Shown here piece by piece: positions 1 to 7,605 of a stretch of 22,215 bases of DNA (the first letter of the stretch is position 1; every line of letters begins with the position of its first letter). The notes beneath the pieces are model-generated. The model saw only the letters and a list, made by a program, of their open reading frames with translations. It had not been told where the DNA came from and made no database searches. This stretch comes from CAZQCI01 sp964592255 (GTDB lineage: Bacteria; UBA10199; SBBF01). The DNA lies in NCBI GenBank assembly GCA_964592255.1, contig CAZQCI010000030.1, positions 1 through 22,215 of the forward strand, read 5' to 3'. The translations under genes were made by a program, and so were the position numbers.

Positions 1-40
1 TCTTGAAAAGACTGGATTCCCGCTTTCGCGGGAATGACGA
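1..40. repeat. Palindromic REP-like element, cut by the window edge
   Basis: An 8-bp perfect stem (ATTCCCGC at 16-23 against GCGGGAAT at 28-35) with a 4-nt loop is followed by GACGA. The same pattern, a TGGAT(T)CCCG hairpin followed by GGGATGACGA, recurs at 22037-22148, so this is probably the right half of a dispersed element whose left half lies outside the window. There is no T-run, so it is not a simple intrinsic terminator. Confidence 0.55.
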
Positions 41-119
41 CTGCGTAAGGTGAGTTAATAATAAAATTTGCCGTTGGTGGTGATATTGGATAGGAGATAG
101 AAAACACATAGGTTTTTTT

Positions 120-1127
120 ATGAAATTCATTGATTCGGCTATAATTGAGTTATTTGCAGGAGACGGGGGTAAAGGTTGTATTTCTTTCCGGAGGGAAAAA
201 TACGTTCCCCGTGGAGGTCCTGATGGTGGAAATGGCGGCAAGGGGGGAGATATTTATCTTCAAGTGCATTCAGGTCATACCACCTTGATGGATTTAAAGC
301 ATCGACGTGTTTTTCGAGCCGATCGTGGGCAGGGAGGAAAAGGCTCTGATCAAGAAGGTCGTGGGGGAGAGGATATAGTCATTCCAGTCCCTCCGGGCAC
401 TTTAGTTTATGATGAAGCCAGTGGTAATTTATTAGCCGACTTAAAAGAACCGGATGAAAAATACCTAGTAGCACAAGGAGGACGAGGTGGTTTAGGAAAT
501 GCTGCTTTTACAACGCCTACACGTCAGGCCCCTAAATTTGCTCAATCAGGTGAAGCCGGAGAACAAAAAATCATTCGCTTGGAACTTAAGTTATTGGCCG
601 ATGTTGGTTTAGTGGGCTTTCCTAATGCCGGAAAATCAACATTTCTCTCCGTTATTTCCAAAGCTCGTCCTAAAATTGCTGATTATCCTTTTACGACCTT
701 AGCTCCTACTCTTGGAGTAGTGGTTTATAAGAGTTATCCACCTTTTACTGTGGCAGATATTCCTGGTTTGATTGAAGGGGCTCACCGTGGAAAAGGTTTA
801 GGGATTCAATTTTTAAAACATATTGAACGAACGAAAGTTTTTTTGCATCTAATCAGCCTAGGCCCTGACGAGCCGGGCACTCCTTCGGAAAGGTTTAAAA
901 AAATTGTGAAGGAATTAAATTCGTTCGATCCTACTTTTAAAAAAAGAAAACAGGTGGTAGCTTTAACGAAAGCCGATTTGATTCAAGATAAAAAAACTTT
1001 AATCCAGGCTCAAAAAGGTTTTCCTAAAAATGTGAAAATTTTTCCGATTTCTGCGGTATCGGGAGAAGGCCTGGAGATACTTGTAAAATATTTGTCGTCC
1101 GTCATTGCGAATGACCAACGGGAATGA
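120..1127 (+). CDS. obgE: Obg-family GTPase ObgE/CgtA
   Basis: GTPase that associates with the 50S subunit and acts in ribosome maturation and stress responses in the cytoplasm. The 335-residue length is normal for the family. The glycine-rich Obg fold fills about residues 1-158 (runs such as GGPDGGNGGKGG). The G domain follows: P-loop GFPNAGKST at 166-174, switch I around DYPFTTLAP, DIPG at 213-216, TKAD at 283-286 in place of the usual NKxD, and ISAVSGEG as G5. The start ATG follows AGG by about 8 nt. The last eight or nine codons and the stop are part of a palindromic repeat (1100-1175), so the extreme C-terminus is probably repeat-derived. It is followed directly by proB, a common neighbour of obg. 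The family call is secure. Confidence 0.97.
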   Translation: MKFIDSAIIELFAGDGGKGCISFRREKYVPRGGPDGGNGGKGGDIYLQVHSGHTTLMDLKHRRVFRADRGQGGKGSDQEGRGGEDIVIPVPPGTLVYDEASGNLLADLKEPDEKYLVAQGGRGGLGNAAFTTPTRQAPKFAQSGEAGEQKIIRLELKLLADVGLVGFPNAGKSTFLSVISKARPKIADYPFTTLAPTLGVVVYKSYPPFTVADIPGLIEGAHRGKGLGIQFLKHIERTKVFLHLISLGPDEPGTPSERFKKIVKELNSFDPTFKKRKQVVALTKADLIQDKKTLIQAQKGFPKNVKIFPISAVSGEGLEILVKYLSSVIANDQRE

Positions 1128-1175
1128 AGCAATCCATAATTCTGGATCGCCACGGCCCTTGGCCTCGCGATGACG
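1100..1175. repeat. Dispersed palindromic element (family A) spanning the obgE stop
   Basis: The ends are inverted (CGTCATTGCGA at 1100-1110, TCGCGATGACG at 1165-1175) and the core has AAGCAATCCA facing TGGATCG around 1129-1150. Related copies are at 1977-2055 and 14209-14274. The element contains the last codons and stop of obgE (ends 1127) and an ATG at 1124 that would prepend 19 codons to proB. No transposase lies nearby; it resembles REP/RPE-type non-autonomous palindromes. Confidence 0.7.
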
Positions 1176-1180
1176 AGTAT

Positions 1181-1975
1181 ATGAAATCACTTCATCAAAA
1201 AATAACTAGCCACACCAAAAGAGTGGTCATTAAAATAGGCAGTGGTCTTGTCACGCACGATGGCGGTTTGAATTCCCGTTTCTTTCATCAACTCTCGCGC
1301 GAAATCCACCGTCTCCGCTCTAAACGAATTGAGGTGGTGTTGGTATCTTCAGGAGCTATTGCCTGTGGCATGCATCAAATGGGACTGAAAAAACGTCCAA
1401 AAAATTTGCCACAAAAACAAGCGGTGGCGGCTATTGGGCAGCCTCAATTAATGAATTTATATTCCCGAGTTCTTAAAAAATATAATCTACAGACGGCCCA
1501 AATTCTTTTAACCAAAGCCGATATCGAAAACAAAACACGTTCTCTCAATGCTCGGCATGCTTTAATGGAATTGATGAAAGAGAAAGTCATACCCATCATC
1601 AATGAAAATGATTCGGTGGCGGTAGATGAGATTAAAGTGGGTGATAACGATCAGCTTTCCGCGATGGTGGCTCAATTAATTCGTGCCGATCTTTTGGTTA
1701 TTTTAACCGATATTGATGGATTATATGATGCTGATCCAAGGAAAGTTAAGTCAGCCAAGAGAATCCCGTTAGTGACTCGCTTGACACCTTCGGTGATGAA
1801 TTTAGCTAAAGATACCGGAAGCGAAAAAAGCACCGGCGGAATGATTACTAAGTTAAAAGCGGCTCAGTATACTTTGACGTATGGTATTCCGACATGGATT
1901 GTTAAAGGAATAAAGCCTTCCATTTTGTCGGAAATGATGAAAGGGAAAGAAATCGGTACTTTGTTTGCAAATTAA
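1181..1975 (+). CDS. proB: Glutamate 5-kinase (short form without PUA domain)
   Basis: Phosphorylates L-glutamate to gamma-glutamyl phosphate with ATP, the first and usually feedback-inhibited step of proline synthesis. Amino-acid kinase fold motifs are clear: VVIKIGSG near the N-terminus, VLVSSGAIACG, AIGQPQLM, INENDSVAVDE, VGDNDQLSAMVA, LLVILTDIDGLYDADPR and STGGMITK. The reading frame ends right after the kinase domain, so the C-terminal PUA domain of E. coli-type ProB (about 367 aa) is absent; short ProBs of about 265 aa exist in other bacteria. An in-frame ATG at 1124 overlaps the obgE stop, but its 19 extra codons come almost wholly from a palindromic repeat and match no ProB N-terminus. 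I prefer ATG 1181 (264 aa), with GACGAG just upstream as a weak ribosome-binding site. Confidence 0.93.
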   Translation: MKSLHQKITSHTKRVVIKIGSGLVTHDGGLNSRFFHQLSREIHRLRSKRIEVVLVSSGAIACGMHQMGLKKRPKNLPQKQAVAAIGQPQLMNLYSRVLKKYNLQTAQILLTKADIENKTRSLNARHALMELMKEKVIPIINENDSVAVDEIKVGDNDQLSAMVAQLIRADLLVILTDIDGLYDADPRKVKSAKRIPLVTRLTPSVMNLAKDTGSEKSTGGMITKLKAAQYTLTYGIPTWIVKGIKPSILSEMMKGKEIGTLFAN

Positions 1976-1976
1976 T

Positions 1977-2055
1977 GTTATCACGAGGCCCGCAGGCGGC
2001 TCATGGTGATCCAATATTATGGATTGCTTTTCCACCTGTGGCGGATCGCAATGAC
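1977..2055. repeat. Dispersed palindromic element (family A) between proB and proA
   Basis: It fills most of the 97-nt proB-proA gap. The ends are GTTATCACGA (1977) and TCGCAATGAC (2055), the latter complementary to the GTCATTGCGA end of the other copies. The core TGATCCA...TGGATTGCTTT is the same core motif as in copies 1100-1175 and 14209-14274. The proA ribosome-binding site GGAGAA (2059-2064) begins four bases after the element. Confidence 0.68.
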
Positions 2056-2072
2056 AGCGGAGAATCCAGCCT

Positions 2073-3320
2073 ATGTCCTCCATTAAATCCTTAGCCAAAA
2101 AATGTCGTGAATCGGCCAGTTGTATGGCCATGTTATCAACAGACAAAAAGAATGCTGTTCTTTTGGAAATGGCGGACAAGCTTCGTGTTTCATTACCTCT
2201 GATTATTAAAGAGAATCTCAAAGATTTGAAAGCTGCAGAAAAAAAAGGAATGAAAGGGGCGTTTGTTGATCGTTTAGTTCTCAACGAAAAACGGGTGGAA
2301 GAAATGGCGCAAGGGTTAGAAGAGGTGGTGGAGCTCCCGGATCCTGTGGGTTTAGTGACCTCCGAACTAACCCGCCCTAACGGGTTAAACGTCACACGAG
2401 TAAGAATTCCTTTGGGAGTCATCGGGGTTATTTACGAATCACGTCCGAATGTTACTGTAGATGCTGCCGGGCTTTGTTTTAAGTCGGGTAACGTTGTTAT
2501 CCTACGCGGAGGTTCCGAAGCGATTCACTCTAACCGAATATTGGGGAAAATTTTGCAGGATGTTTTAAGAAGAAACGAAATTTCCTCTGCAGCCATTACC
2601 GTTGTGCCTACACCAGATCGAAAAGTAATGAATGAAATGCTGACCTTGTCAGAATCCATCGATCTCATCATTCCTCGTGGTGGTGAAGGATTAATGAAAT
2701 TTGTAGGAGAGCACTCAAAAATTCCCGTCATTAAACATGATAAAGGTGTTTGTAATATTTATGTAGATGAATCGGCAGATGTCACGATGGCTATCAACAT
2801 TATCCGTAATGCTAAAGTGCAGCGGCCGGGGGTTTGTAATGCTGTGGAGAATGTGGTCGTCCATGAAGGGATTGCCTCTCTTCTTTTGCCAAAATTACAA
2901 GCGGCGTTAGTAGCTGAAGGTGTGGAGATTAAGGGAGATCCGGCGGTACGACGGATCATTACCGGTGTTAAACCGGCCACAACCTCTGATTGGTCTACAG
3001 AATATTTGGATTTAATTCTTGCCATTAAGATGGTGAAAAGCTTGGACGAGGGGATTGTGTTCTGCCGAAAATATGGCTCATTGCATTCCGAGGCCATTGT
3101 TACCAACAATCCGACTCATGCCGAAAAGTTTATTCGCTCCTTAGATTCCTCGTGTGTGTTGGTGAACGCCTCCACGCGTTTTAATGACGGGAGTCAATTA
3201 GGATTGGGGGCTGAAATTGGAATTTCTACAACTAAACTGCATGCCTTTGGCCCCATGGGTTTAGAGGAACTGACAACCACCAAATTTGTTGTACGTGGTG
3301 AGGGGCAGATTAGGGAATAA
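2073..3320 (+). CDS. proA: Glutamate-5-semialdehyde dehydrogenase (gamma-glutamyl phosphate reductase)
   Basis: NADPH-dependent reduction of gamma-glutamyl phosphate to glutamate 5-semialdehyde, the second step of proline synthesis; normally acts with ProB because the intermediate is labile. At 415 aa it has the usual family length. Aldehyde-dehydrogenase features include RIPLGVIGVIYESRPNVT, GNVVILRGGSEA, IPRGGEGLM, the catalytic cysteine in QRPGVCNAVE, and the C-terminal block DGSQLGLGAEIGISTTKLH plus GPMGLEELTT. The start ATG has GGAGAA 8 nt upstream. It is probably co-transcribed with obgE and proB; a palindromic repeat sits in the gap and could affect differential expression. A terminal inverted-repeat-like motif (TTCAAACTGA) lies just after the stop. 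Confidence 0.97.
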   Translation: MSSIKSLAKKCRESASCMAMLSTDKKNAVLLEMADKLRVSLPLIIKENLKDLKAAEKKGMKGAFVDRLVLNEKRVEEMAQGLEEVVELPDPVGLVTSELTRPNGLNVTRVRIPLGVIGVIYESRPNVTVDAAGLCFKSGNVVILRGGSEAIHSNRILGKILQDVLRRNEISSAAITVVPTPDRKVMNEMLTLSESIDLIIPRGGEGLMKFVGEHSKIPVIKHDKGVCNIYVDESADVTMAINIIRNAKVQRPGVCNAVENVVVHEGIASLLLPKLQAALVAEGVEIKGDPAVRRIITGVKPATTSDWSTEYLDLILAIKMVKSLDEGIVFCRKYGSLHSEAIVTNNPTHAEKFIRSLDSSCVLVNASTRFNDGSQLGLGAEIGISTTKLHAFGPMGLEELTTTKFVVRGEGQIRE

Positions 3321-3398
3321 AAAGTTCAAACTGAATCACCACCGAATCTAGTATTAAGTTGCTTTTTCGATAAAAAGTAAAAACTTGGTTATTTTTTT

Positions 3399-4775
3399 CT
3401 AATTTTTCTGATTATCTATGGAGTCCACCTTACTTTTCTTGATGAAAACTTTTCCTTCTTCCGATGCAGGAGCATAGTTATCCATGGTTGAAGAAGCTTT
3501 ATCTAAATCCTCCATTTCTTTTTTGATAGTAGGGCTTCCAGTGGACTGATATAAATTTTGAAGCATGCCTTTGGTTTGGTATAAAACATTCTTCGCGCCA
3601 GATTTATCACCTTTTGAATAGCGGTTCATAGCTTCTTCCAATTGTTTGCCAGAATTGGCACGAGCCACTTCAACCATCACATCCGAATTAGCCGATTTTT
3701 CAAAAATGGCTTTGTCATTGGTGACTTCCACATTCCAATTTTTAGACAAACTCTCTCGTTTTTCGCTAACCACATCATCATAGTCCAAGGTAACATTGGC
3801 TACATCTAATTGATGGGCTTCTTTAATTTGAGGACGAACTTTGAGTAAAATTTTACGATTCTGACCGCTGTAGATGTCGGGAATATCTACAGTAATGGTG
3901 TTTCCTTTTTTTCTAAAAGGATAACCATACACATCTTCTAATTCTATTTGATCTGATAATTTAATGGTTACCCGAGGGCTTTTTCCTACAACGGAGGAAA
4001 GAGCGTAGCGTTCTTTTTCAAACAAAGAAGCTATTTGGTTTGCACTTTCAATAAAATAATAATTTCCACCAGAAGTGTCGGCAATACGGGCCATCATATC
4101 TTCATTAAAATCAGCACCTAAACCAAAGGTAGTCACTTGAATACTTTTGTGCCCTAAGTTTTCTACTAATTCTGTTACGCCTGATAGTGTGGATACCCCT
4201 GTATTAGCCAAACCATCGGATAACAGTAAAACACGGTTGACGCGGTTTTTATCTATAAATCTTTCAACTTGGCGCGCCCCTTCCATCATGCCACCGGCCA
4301 AATTGGTAGAGCCGCGTGGTTCTAACAAATCGATTTTTTTGATTAATGTTTCACGGTTTTGACCCAAGAGAGTGGGTTCTGCCAGTACATTGATATTATC
4401 ATCATATTCTACTAACGACACACGATCTTCAGCATCCAGTTTTTTGATAAATTCTTTGGCGGCTAATTTGGCAAACTCCAGCTTATTTTTTTCAGCCATA
4501 GATCCGCTTCGATCAATCACAATGGAAATATTAAGCGGAAATTTTTTAGTTACGGTCTGCTTGGAAGTAGTAAAAGTGAGTAGTAGATAATAATCATTAT
4601 CATTAAGAATTTTTTGGTGCGATCCTTTTACATTGAAATTAATTTTTGAGTTGCTTGAGTCAAGGGCTTCAGTTTTTTGTTCGTTATTTTTATCGGGAGC
4701 TTTTGTGAGGTAGGCTGAAGCAAAAGAAGCCATGAATAAAGAAGCCAAAACTATCAGGGGGGTTATTTTTTTCAT
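3399..4775 (-). CDS. Exported von Willebrand factor A domain protein
   Basis: Predicted exported protein of 458 aa. Residues 1-21 form a signal peptide (KK, hydrophobic core, ASA cleavage box before Y22) with no lipobox, so it should be periplasmic or secreted. A VWA domain spans about residues 82-260 with a complete metal-ion-dependent adhesion site: D88-x-S90-x-S92 (DRSGS), T157 in GSTNLAGG, and D187 in LLSDGLANTG. A beta-rich region follows (about 270-360), then a polar helical tail ending in charged residues. The arrangement resembles bacterial VWA proteins of the YfbK/inter-alpha-trypsin-inhibitor type, which bind protein ligands through divalent metal; the partner here cannot be inferred. 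It converges on proA and diverges from the transporter at 4861. VWA is certain, the specific role unknown. Confidence 0.88.
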   Translation of the reverse strand: MKKITPLIVLASLFMASFASAYLTKAPDKNNEQKTEALDSSNSKINFNVKGSHQKILNDNDYYLLLTFTTSKQTVTKKFPLNISIVIDRSGSMAEKNKLEFAKLAAKEFIKKLDAEDRVSLVEYDDNINVLAEPTLLGQNRETLIKKIDLLEPRGSTNLAGGMMEGARQVERFIDKNRVNRVLLLSDGLANTGVSTLSGVTELVENLGHKSIQVTTFGLGADFNEDMMARIADTSGGNYYFIESANQIASLFEKERYALSSVVGKSPRVTIKLSDQIELEDVYGYPFRKKGNTITVDIPDIYSGQNRKILLKVRPQIKEAHQLDVANVTLDYDDVVSEKRESLSKNWNVEVTNDKAIFEKSANSDVMVEVARANSGKQLEEAMNRYSKGDKSGAKNVLYQTKGMLQNLYQSTGSPTIKKEMEDLDKASSTMDNYAPASEEGKVFIKKSKVDSIDNQKN

Positions 4776-4860
4776 AGTTTGTTTATCAACGGTTAAAAAT
4801 GAAATTTGGGTGTATTTTTGAATGGGGAATAAGATTATTTTTTGTTAAGGTTGCTTTTCT

Positions 4861-5721
4861 ATGCAAAAACTTAAGCCAATTTTAACTTTAATTTTTGTCA
4901 ATATACTGTTTGGCACCGGTTTTCCGATGGTAAAAGTCGTGCTGGGCTACATGAGTGTGGGTCAGTGGATTTTTGTACGTGGACTTTTATCCTGCCTTCT
5001 TCTTTTTATACTTCAATATATACAAATGTCTTTTAAGCATTTTTCTCATTTAGGATGGGTTGCCTTGGCGGCTTTATTTGGTGTGGTGATTAACCAAATT
5101 TGTTTTGCTGAAGGGATTCACCGTACTTTGTCTGCTCATGCCGCCATGATCAATGCTATGGCCCCATTGATGACGTTACTTCTGGCTTCTCTATTCATTG
5201 GGGAGAGAATGACCTCGATGAAAATGGTAGGGATTGTTTTTGGGTTTTTGGGTGTGGCCTATCTTTTGCGTCTGGACCATTTCAGGGATATCAATCCCTA
5301 TTTTAAGGGAGATCTTTTAATTTTTGCCAACGCCACCGCTTATTCTCTTTATTTGATCACGGCTCGTAAAACGGCTCATAAGTTACCACCGCTCCTTTAT
5401 TTTACTTGGATGTCTTTTATAGGCATGATTGGACTTGGTTTTTATTCCCATTGGGATTTTCCATTGCATGCAATCTGGATGGCTCCTCTTAAAATTAAGA
5501 CCTATATGCTGTATTTGGTCGTTGTCCCCACGGTACTTTGTTATGTCCTTAACTTGTGGGCTTTAAAACAAGTGGAGGCTTCCAAAGCGGCACTCTTCAT
5601 TTATTTTCAGCCCGTTGTTGCCGCAGTTCTTGGTTTTTGGATGTTAGGGGATGTCCCTGATCATCGTTTCTATGTCAGTGGTTTTCTTATTTGTATTGGT
5701 GTTTTTTTAGGGAGCTTATGA
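4861..5721 (+). CDS. DMT-superfamily (EamA) inner-membrane transporter
   Basis: A 286-aa integral membrane protein with about ten hydrophobic segments in two related halves (about residues 5-137 and 147-284), the standard EamA/RhaT-like layout. Typical motifs are NILFGTGFPMVK in helix 1, INAMAPLMTLLLASLFIGERM at the end of the first half and ALFIYFQPVVAAVLG near the end of the second. Members export or import small metabolites such as amino acids, and the substrate cannot be read from sequence. AAGG lies about 10 nt before the ATG. Its stop overlaps the ATGATG of the next gene, suggesting translational coupling with the secreted protein that follows. It is divergent from the VWA gene, with an 85-nt shared upstream region. 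Confidence 0.9.
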   Translation: MQKLKPILTLIFVNILFGTGFPMVKVVLGYMSVGQWIFVRGLLSCLLLFILQYIQMSFKHFSHLGWVALAALFGVVINQICFAEGIHRTLSAHAAMINAMAPLMTLLLASLFIGERMTSMKMVGIVFGFLGVAYLLRLDHFRDINPYFKGDLLIFANATAYSLYLITARKTAHKLPPLLYFTWMSFIGMIGLGFYSHWDFPLHAIWMAPLKIKTYMLYLVVVPTVLCYVLNLWALKQVEASKAALFIYFQPVVAAVLGFWMLGDVPDHRFYVSGFLICIGVFLGSL

Positions 5722-6421
5722 TGAAAAATATTCTCTTAATNNNNNNNNNNCCTTTCAAACTCAAAGTCTTCATGCATCCTCCACTCAAGATGCGGCTACT
5801 ATGGACGTGAACCCTCCAGAACCGCCCGCAGCAAATCCTCACCCTCCTGTGACAGAAGAGGATAAAGATCGGGTGGCTTTTGCGGAATTATCCATGACTA
5901 AATTACTGATGTCTAAGCCCCATGGCCAAACGGGTGACTCTGCACTTATGCATGATCAATCCATTCAACTCAACATTCCTTTGGAATGCTTACAGCAGAA
6001 ATCGTGCTTGGATCAAAAACAATTAGCATGGGACTATAGCGATTCGATTAAAATCACAAAAGGTGTGTTGGCGGAATATCAGCATACTCACATTATTCCT
6101 TGGTCTTTCGAAAAGTTTAAACAAAACTCAACGGCCCTCTCCAATGAAAAAAATCGGCCAATTACAAATTCTTCAAACAAGATGGTTAACAGATCGATAG
6201 CTATGCCAGCTCCTATTTTAGCTACCGATGAATATATGCTTCATAGTTATGTTCGTTTTAAAAATATTCCTTCCGTCACCGATTCAGAATCTTTAAGCCC
6301 TTGGTACCATTTGGATATTATTGTTACTGAGGATGCCCAGGGCCATATTCAATTAAGGCGATTTTTCATGACTCCGATGTTATCGCCCCATGTCTCTATG
6401 CCTCCAGGTGTTGTTTGTTGA
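5721..6421 (+). CDS. Secreted protein of unknown function, interrupted by an assembly gap
   Basis: I do not recognise this family. AGGGAG at 5709-5714 precedes ATG 5721, which opens MKNILL, the start of a likely signal peptide, and then the sequence runs into 10 Ns at 5741-5750. After the gap the frame is open from 5753 (FQTQSLHASSTQDAAT...) through ATG 5801 to the stop at 6421, so annotating from 5801 would lose the N-terminus. The two sides are not in frame with exactly 10 Ns (the gap length must be 2 modulo 3), so the N-run is a placeholder. The visible mature part has a proline-rich stretch (PPEPPAANPHPP), two cysteines close together (CLQQKSC) and a C-terminal cysteine. It overlaps the transporter stop. 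Confidence 0.6.
5741..5750. other. Assembly gap (10 Ns)
   Basis: The only ambiguous bases in the window. It falls inside the signal-peptide region of the gene at 5721-6421 and breaks its frame, so the true length is not 10. Confidence 0.99.
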
Positions 6422-6677
6422 ATGCAAAAATGTGAAGAAACAGAGGCTCTATCAAAGTGCCCTCTGACGATTTCTTCTGTGGTCGTCAAAAGTATGTTGT
6501 TTTTTTTGAACAAGGTTTAACCCGTTTAATTCCCTTTCTTTTTTCTTTTTTAATTCATTCTAAATCAACAGCGATAAGGCCAAATTATCAAAATGGTAGA
6601 ATTTTAGTCCTCACTTTTTCACATTACAATAGTCAATTGATTCAAAACACTTACAATAATTCGTGAAAGGGGGATTT

Positions 6678-7484
6678 ATGGTTTTTCGTTTAATAGGATT
6701 ATTGGTTCTTATGTTCTGTGGTGTTCTTTTTTCCTTATTTTCGGGGATATCAGGTTGCGCTGGGCCTTCCAGCTCATCTTCCTCAAGTTTTCCAGAGACC
6801 TGTCTGGAAGCAAAGGAACTGGCCATTGATGAAACCGGGAGTACGCCCAGTGATGGAACTTATACGCTTTATGTTGATGGGGATGAAGCCCAACCTTGGG
6901 ATGCTTATTGTTATAATATGAGTCGATCAGAACCGCTTGAATATCTTACGGTGACGGAGGCCGATAACTATTCCCAAATTCGCAATGATAGTTCAGTTGC
7001 AGAAACTACTTATCGTCGCTGGCGTATCGATCCCGCTACTTTGGAAATTGATCCGTTGGATGATACATTTGCTACCAGCGATTTTGATAGTTTTACGCCT
7101 GTCTTTCCTGTCGATACGATGGAATCTATTCCTGGAGGTTGGGCAGAGGTTCAACCGGTTTCTTTCAATGCAGGAACGGCAGCAGAATCTAATGCCAGCT
7201 TAGAAGGCACGGCGTTTGCATTTAGTGAAACTATTCTTACAAATGATTTGGCCGATTTTTTCTGTCAGGTTGATAGCACAACGATTCAGCCGGATTCCAC
7301 TGCAGGAACAGGAGCCGAGGTAGCCTCTGATCTTCTCTCTTTTCATTTAACAGCCGTTAACACCAATTCGGAAATATTCATGGGTGTTTCAACCCGAGAA
7401 GTGGCGGACTGTGACAATTTAGGTCCTACCGCAACCGATTTCACCACCGCGGCTTGGCCCTTGGAGTATGTGGGTGCACCCTAA
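6678..7484 (+). CDS. Lipoprotein with a GON-like domain
   Basis: The start chosen is ATG 6678 because GGGGG at 6669-6673 is ideally placed; an in-frame GTG at 6663 lies upstream of that site. The 268-aa product starts with a hydrophobic signal and lipobox ISGC with lipidated C27; residue +2 is alanine, predicting outer-membrane sorting. A serine-rich tether follows. From about residue 40, the pattern CLEAKELAIDE, DGTYTLYVDGDEAQPWDAYCYNM, EYLTVTE and YRRWRIDPATLEI...DDTFATS resembles the GON domain first described in ADAMTS metalloproteases and also found in bacterial surface proteins. That assignment is from memory of the pattern, not a search. The preceding 256 nt (6422-6677) contain no convincing gene; a 69-codon frame there has no ribosome-binding site. 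The array at 7494 follows the stop. Confidence 0.72.
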   Translation: MVFRLIGLLVLMFCGVLFSLFSGISGCAGPSSSSSSSFPETCLEAKELAIDETGSTPSDGTYTLYVDGDEAQPWDAYCYNMSRSEPLEYLTVTEADNYSQIRNDSSVAETTYRRWRIDPATLEIDPLDDTFATSDFDSFTPVFPVDTMESIPGGWAEVQPVSFNAGTAAESNASLEGTAFAFSETILTNDLADFFCQVDSTTIQPDSTAGTGAEVASDLLSFHLTAVNTNSEIFMGVSTREVADCDNLGPTATDFTTAAWPLEYVGAP

Positions 7485-7493
7485 GATTTAGAT

Positions 7494-7587
7494 CTTCTCC
7501 CAATGGGGTTTGCCTTGCTAAAGCTTGCAACAGTGTGGCTTGCCTCATTGAGGCTTGCCCCATTGGGGCTTGCCTAATTTTTAGGCA
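7494..7587. repeat. Tandem array of 15-bp units, each with a small palindrome
   Basis: Six consecutive 15-bp units start at 7494, 7509, 7524, 7539, 7554 and 7569. The clearest are CTTGCCTCATTGAGG and CTTGCCCCATTGGGG; the first (7494), second, third and sixth are degenerate. Most unit centres are palindromic (CCTCATTGAGG, CCCCATTGGGG), and the last forms TGCCTAA-TTT-TTAGGCA (7571-7587). It fills the gap between the lipoprotein gene and dusB. It is open in some frames as 5-residue repeats, but no frame has coding support. Confidence 0.75.
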
Positions 7588-7605
7588 TGTATTAGAGCTC
7601 CTCGC

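Noticed and set aside
1853..2422. 189-codon minus-strand frame across the proB-proA junction
   Set aside because: It is antisense to two secure genes and crosses the palindromic repeat; composition is that of a shadow frame.
3321..3343. Possible second copy of the MITE end after proA
   Set aside because: Only about 18 of 23 positions match and the matching other end would lie inside proA, where none is seen; kept only as a note under the MITE finding.
3354..3390. Terminator between proA and the VWA gene
   Set aside because: The only stem (CTTTTT-CGAT-AAAAAG) is purely A/T apart from its closing pair and would be too weak to call.
6457..6666. 69-codon frame in the gap before the lipoprotein gene
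   Set aside because: No Shine-Dalgarno, low-complexity F/S/N-rich product, and it runs into the lipoprotein's own ribosome-binding site region.
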